From Baffinella frigidus (lineage: Eukaryota > Cryptophyceae > Cryptomonadales > Baffinellaceae): a DNA stretch of 24,262 bases. The stretch spans positions 78,435 through 102,696 of the forward strand of contig MU646433.1 in assembly GCA_026770585.1 (NCBI GenBank), written 5' to 3'. Each line of letters begins with the position of its first letter. Position 1 is the first letter of the stretch. Positions 21,701 through 24,262 of this stretch are shown in pieces. The translations under genes were made by a program, and so were the position numbers. Below the pieces are notes generated by a model. It saw nothing but the letters and a program-made list of their open reading frames with translations, made no database searches and was not told where the DNA came from.

Positions 21701-22213
21701 TGCCCACCGGCGCCGCTGCCCCGCACGAACTTCTCCTCGATGTCCGCCATCGAGATTCCGAGCTCCCCGATCTTGTCGAAGAGTGCATCGACCTGCTCAC
21801 CCAACACTCGGTGTCATATCATCCCATCAATTTGACTAGCTTTTGTCAGGTGCTGGTATGGCTGGTCTCTACCTCATCCGCCAGGGCGAGAAACGGTCTA
21901 CAGCAGTCGTCCAAGAATCTGCCGGCGTGGCTCAAGTCCCGGGGGGAAGGCGCAGAAAAGACACCTTGTCTTTCTTGATGTCAAAGTTGTGGTGCCTGTC
22001 CAGCGAGACCCCAAGCACCAGCTGCGTTCCCCGGCGGCTTGTCCAGAGGCTTGGCGCGTGTCGCTCGACTAGCCCTCGCGACAATCCCCCCGGCCTCCTT
22101 ATGCACGGCACTCCTGTCGCAAACGGACTGGGCGGGACCGCGAAACAGGAAACGCAGGCTGCGTTGCACAGAGCGAGCGCCACAACCATGCATGCTCGCT
22201 GAGAAGGCACCAT
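18739..22213 (-). CDS. Organelle-targeted GGQ release-factor-like protein (RF-1 domain, MTRFR/C12orf65 type), 4 exons
   Basis: Class-I release-factor fold proteins of this short type hydrolyse peptidyl-tRNA on stalled organelle ribosomes. Proposed exons: 22213-21965, 21792-21643, 19128-18988, 18891-18739, all phase 0 (230 residues). Residues 1-23 look like a signal peptide. They are followed by CFAVPPSPF and a Ser/Arg-containing stretch, the Phe-led bipartite leader typical of red-derived complex plastids; plastid targeting is inferred. The RF-1 core follows: ADIEEKFVRGSGAGGQKINK (GGQ 112-114), KVQMTHSPTGLQ, then the basic helix YECQRERQREKNRFIALRAL. GSGAGGQ has Ala where the family usually has Pro. 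The codon-recognition domains of full RF1/RF2 are absent. Exons 2 and 3 are 2.5 kb apart across telomere-like repeats. The last exon is tentative: the frame also reads through 18987-18892. Confidence 0.8.
19163..19210. repeat. Perfect 24-bp tandem duplication
   Basis: Two identical 24-bp copies beginning CAGGCGGCTTGCTCTTGCC (19163-19186 and 19187-19210) lie in the unique 3' part of the release-factor intron. Confidence 0.9.
21330..21500. other. Unique island inside the telomere-like intron
   Basis: About 170 bp without TTTAGGG-like units, more AT-rich than the surrounding genes and bordered by repeats on both sides. Neither strand has a recognisable tRNA, a clear C/D snoRNA box pair or a conserved peptide. 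It could be the ancestral intron core, an intron-hosted small RNA or an unrecognised alternative exon. Confidence 0.45.
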
Positions 22214-22302
22214 CGAACGTCTCCCCCCCTGACAAGGCACTCCCCAACCCATCCGGATGCTTTGTTTGTGGCTTTTAAAATTCATGTTTTAAAACTCTGG
22301 GG
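22214..22302. promoter_or_regulatory. 89-bp bidirectional promoter, release factor / POLI
   Basis: Only 89 bp separate the two divergent start codons, so 5' leaders and both promoters must share this space or overlap the coding exons. It contains two exact TTTTAAAA octamers (22273-22280 and 22287-22294) separated by TTCATG, ending 8 bp before the POLI start. They are the only AT-rich sequence in the spacer and are the obvious TATA-like candidates. Confidence 0.6.
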
Positions 22303-24262
22303 ATGGAGGACGACTCTCCGCGGGCAAGTGACGAGGAGCTGGACGAGGACGAGGCTGACGAGCAGCTTGACACTGGCCTGCCAGACGCCTCCCGCGTCAT
22401 CCTTCATTTTGATGTCGGCTCCTTCCATCCATGTTTGCTGTGGAAAGCTCAAAAGCAGCTGCGAACAAGAGCGGTGGGGAAGCAACACATTGAGGTTAGG
22501 CAGTCAGGCAACACGGCTGACGCTAGAAGGTGGTCTGCCAATGCGTCCTTTCATGCATGTCTCCATGGACCCGTATGGGTCCCCTTCCAAAAGCGTCTCC
22601 CCATGCCCTAAACCCCAATCTTACATTCAGGTTGATTGTTTCTACGCGCAGAGAGAAGAGATCCGGGTGAGTTTCGGATGTCCTGTGGCCCCTACCCTCG
22701 CTGGCACGTTTACGCTGATCAAATTCGGGGCTGCATGTGACCTCTGATTTCGCGCTCATGTTTGTCATCTTACGATGAGGCTGTCGTGTGGCGCAGGATC
22801 CGTCCTTAAAGGAGAAGCCGATTGGAATCACGCAGAAGTACCTGGTGGCGCCCCTTCTGTGTCTCTCCTTCTCGCTCAAGCAAGTCCAGAGGCAGCATTT
22901 CCAACAGTAGGGCGCATCCTGAATTTGGACGCTCTCCTGCCCAACGCATCTAGACGCTCTCCTGCCGGCGACTCAGCCACACTGCGGACGCATATGCTGA
23001 GTGTAATCCCAGATGGACTACGTGCCTTTGAACCTGGGGCAAGGGGCTCGCCGTATGGCCGTCCTTGGCCATACGGCGATCAAATCGGCAAATCATGTAT
23101 CGTTACAGTGATTGAGTCCCAATCCGCAAAGCCTGCATCGTTACAGTGATTGAGTCTCTTGACCGCGCGCCAGTTCTCTTGCTCCAGCCAGCCTGGAGTC
23201 ATGTCTGAGAATTGCCAGACATGACTTGCCGCCGCTCGCCTGCCACCGGCGGGGCGCTACTCATGCTCAATTGCAGATTCGCCTGTTGTCCAGCGTTTTA
23301 TCTTCGCCCCCCCCCTCTTATCAGTCCCCTTCTCGCGATGGCAGGTTGTGACAACCAACTACAAGGCGCGAGAGCTGGGCGTGCAGAAGATGACCAACAT
23401 CGACGAGGCACTGAAGCAGTGTCCGGAGCTGATCCTGCTGCCCGGCGAGGACTTGACGCCCTACAGAGACGCGAGCAAGAGCATCTACAAGACGCTCGCG
23501 CGCTTCGGGACCGCGGCAGAGCGCCTCGGCATGGACGAGGTCTCGCGCCGCCCTACTCTCATTCACCCTGGCAAATTGACGCTGTGCCTGTTCTCGAGAA
23601 CCGTTCCGTGGCCTATCTGGCACGAGAAGGATAGTGTGTGGTGGGCCAAAAGGAAGGCGTTTGGTGGGCGAGAAAATGAAGACCTTTTGGTGAGAGTGAG
23701 CATGAGGCGCTCGGCAGGTGTGGGTGGATGTCACGGATCGCTGCAAGGCTGTCGTCGACGCTGCGCCGAGCGGCCTACAGCAGGCTGCCGCTCGTCTCTC
23801 GGGCGGTGGCGGCCAGGCGGCAGCGCTGGCGTGGCAGGGGCATGTGCACCGCAGCGGCGCGAACGTTGCCAGCGAAAACCGCCACCGCTTGATGGACCTC
23901 CGCGCCGTGGGGACTCAGTCGGGCAGGGGCGGTGGCGAGTGGGCGGCGCGGGACAGGGAGCGGCCCAACCTTCTGCTGATGGCTGGGAGCGTCATCGCGC
24001 ATGAAGCGAGAGCTGCGGTCATGCCAGCCTCCTATCCGGCCCCCTCCCCAGATGCATACTGTATCCCCGGTTGATGGTGTGCCTGTTGGAGTGGCGGGTG
24101 CCCCCCTGCCCTCCCGGGGCGGCGTGTGACGCGAGGCGGTGAGGAGTATGCCGCGTCAAGTGGCGGGACGCGGGGCTGGCTGGAAGGGGTTGGGTAGGTT
24201 TGGGCGGGCGTTGATGCGTGCGGGGTGGCACTGCTGGCCTGGTTGTTGGCAGGTGCGGGGGG
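22303..24262 (+). CDS. POLI: DNA polymerase iota, Y-family (partial, 5' exons)
   Basis: Error-prone translesion DNA polymerase. Proposed exons: 22303-22413, 22631-22666, 22797-22844, 23345-23539, 23718-24017, and the first 10 bases of a sixth from 24253; every junction is phase 0. After an acidic N-terminus (about residues 1-30) the catalytic palm opens with VILHFDVDCFYAQ (metal-binding Asp37). KPIGITQKYLVVTTNYKARE and LGVQKMTNIDEALKQCPE are pol iota-like rather than eta-, kappa- or Rev1-like. LLPGEDLTPYRDASK follows, then RLGMDEVWVDVTD with Asp129-Glu130. The spacing from the first Asp to the Asp-Glu pair is 92, as in human pol iota. Exon 5 carries a Gly/Ala-rich insertion before GHVH and ends in the palm helix GSVIAHEARAA. 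The rest of the palm, little finger and ubiquitin-binding motifs lie beyond the window. Confidence 0.92.
22596..22630 (+). repeat. CCCTAAACCCC tail at the 3' end of POLI intron 1
   Basis: ATGCCCTAAACCCCAATC lies about 10 bases before the acceptor TTACATTCAG. It has the same C-rich transcript orientation as the large blocks. This is one of the few acceptors here without G at -4. Confidence 0.55.
22928..23225 (+). repeat. Direct repeats and perfect hairpins in POLI intron 3
   Basis: Within the 22845-23344 intron: GACGCTCTCCTGCC occurs twice (22928-22941, 22953-22966). A perfect 12-bp stem CGCCGTATGGCC with 6-nt loop spans 23049-23078. ATCGTTACAGTGATTGAGTC occurs twice (23099-23118, 23137-23156). 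The stem CTCCAG/CTGGAG spans 23182-23198, directly adjoined by the perfect 10-bp stem GTCATGTCTG/CAGACATGAC (23198-23225, 8-nt loop). Confidence 0.8.

Overview
This is a nuclear eukaryotic window, gene-dense and GC-rich, with 32 spliceosomal-type introns placed by reading-frame continuity. It carries degenerate Arabidopsis-type telomere-like repeats (TTTAGGG, TTGAGGG and variants). One gene (minus strand from 22213) starts with a signal peptide followed by a Phe-led, Ser/Pro-containing segment, the bipartite leader style of plastids of red-algal origin. An alga with a complex plastid, perhaps a cryptophyte, is my best guess. That is inference; the window does not prove the taxon.

Layout: six protein genes strictly alternate in orientation, forming three divergent pairs. 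(1) CDKAL1 (minus, first exon 920-1783, rest beyond the left edge) diverges from (2) a PH-domain/ATG4 autophagy protease gene (plus, 2591-6789, 11 exons). (3) An FHA-domain gene (minus, 7770-12019, 5 exons) diverges from (4) a secreted Cys-rich repeat protein (plus, 12475-18328, 11 exons). (5) A GGQ release-factor-like gene (minus, 18739-22213, 4 exons) diverges by only 89 bp from (6) DNA polymerase iota (plus, from 22303, running off the right edge). Every internal splice junction in these models joins in frame, and each complete coding sum is divisible by three.

The most striking feature is the telomere-like DNA. The blocks at 1-919, 9771-11657 and 19325-21642 look at first like subtelomere or intergenic filler. 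The reading frames show instead that they are introns of CDKAL1, the FHA gene and the release-factor gene. Smaller C-rich blocks sit in introns of ATG4, the Cys-rich gene and POLI. In all eight cases, on both genomic strands, the transcript carries the C-rich (CCCTAAA-like) strand. In the largest introns the repeat starts at or within a few bases of the 5' splice site.

The genes do not form an obvious pathway: tRNA modification, autophagy, FHA signalling, cell surface/secretion, organelle ribosome rescue and translesion DNA synthesis. No rRNA, tRNA, CRISPR array or complete transposon was recognised. An imperfect foldback element lies between the two convergent gene ends near 7460.
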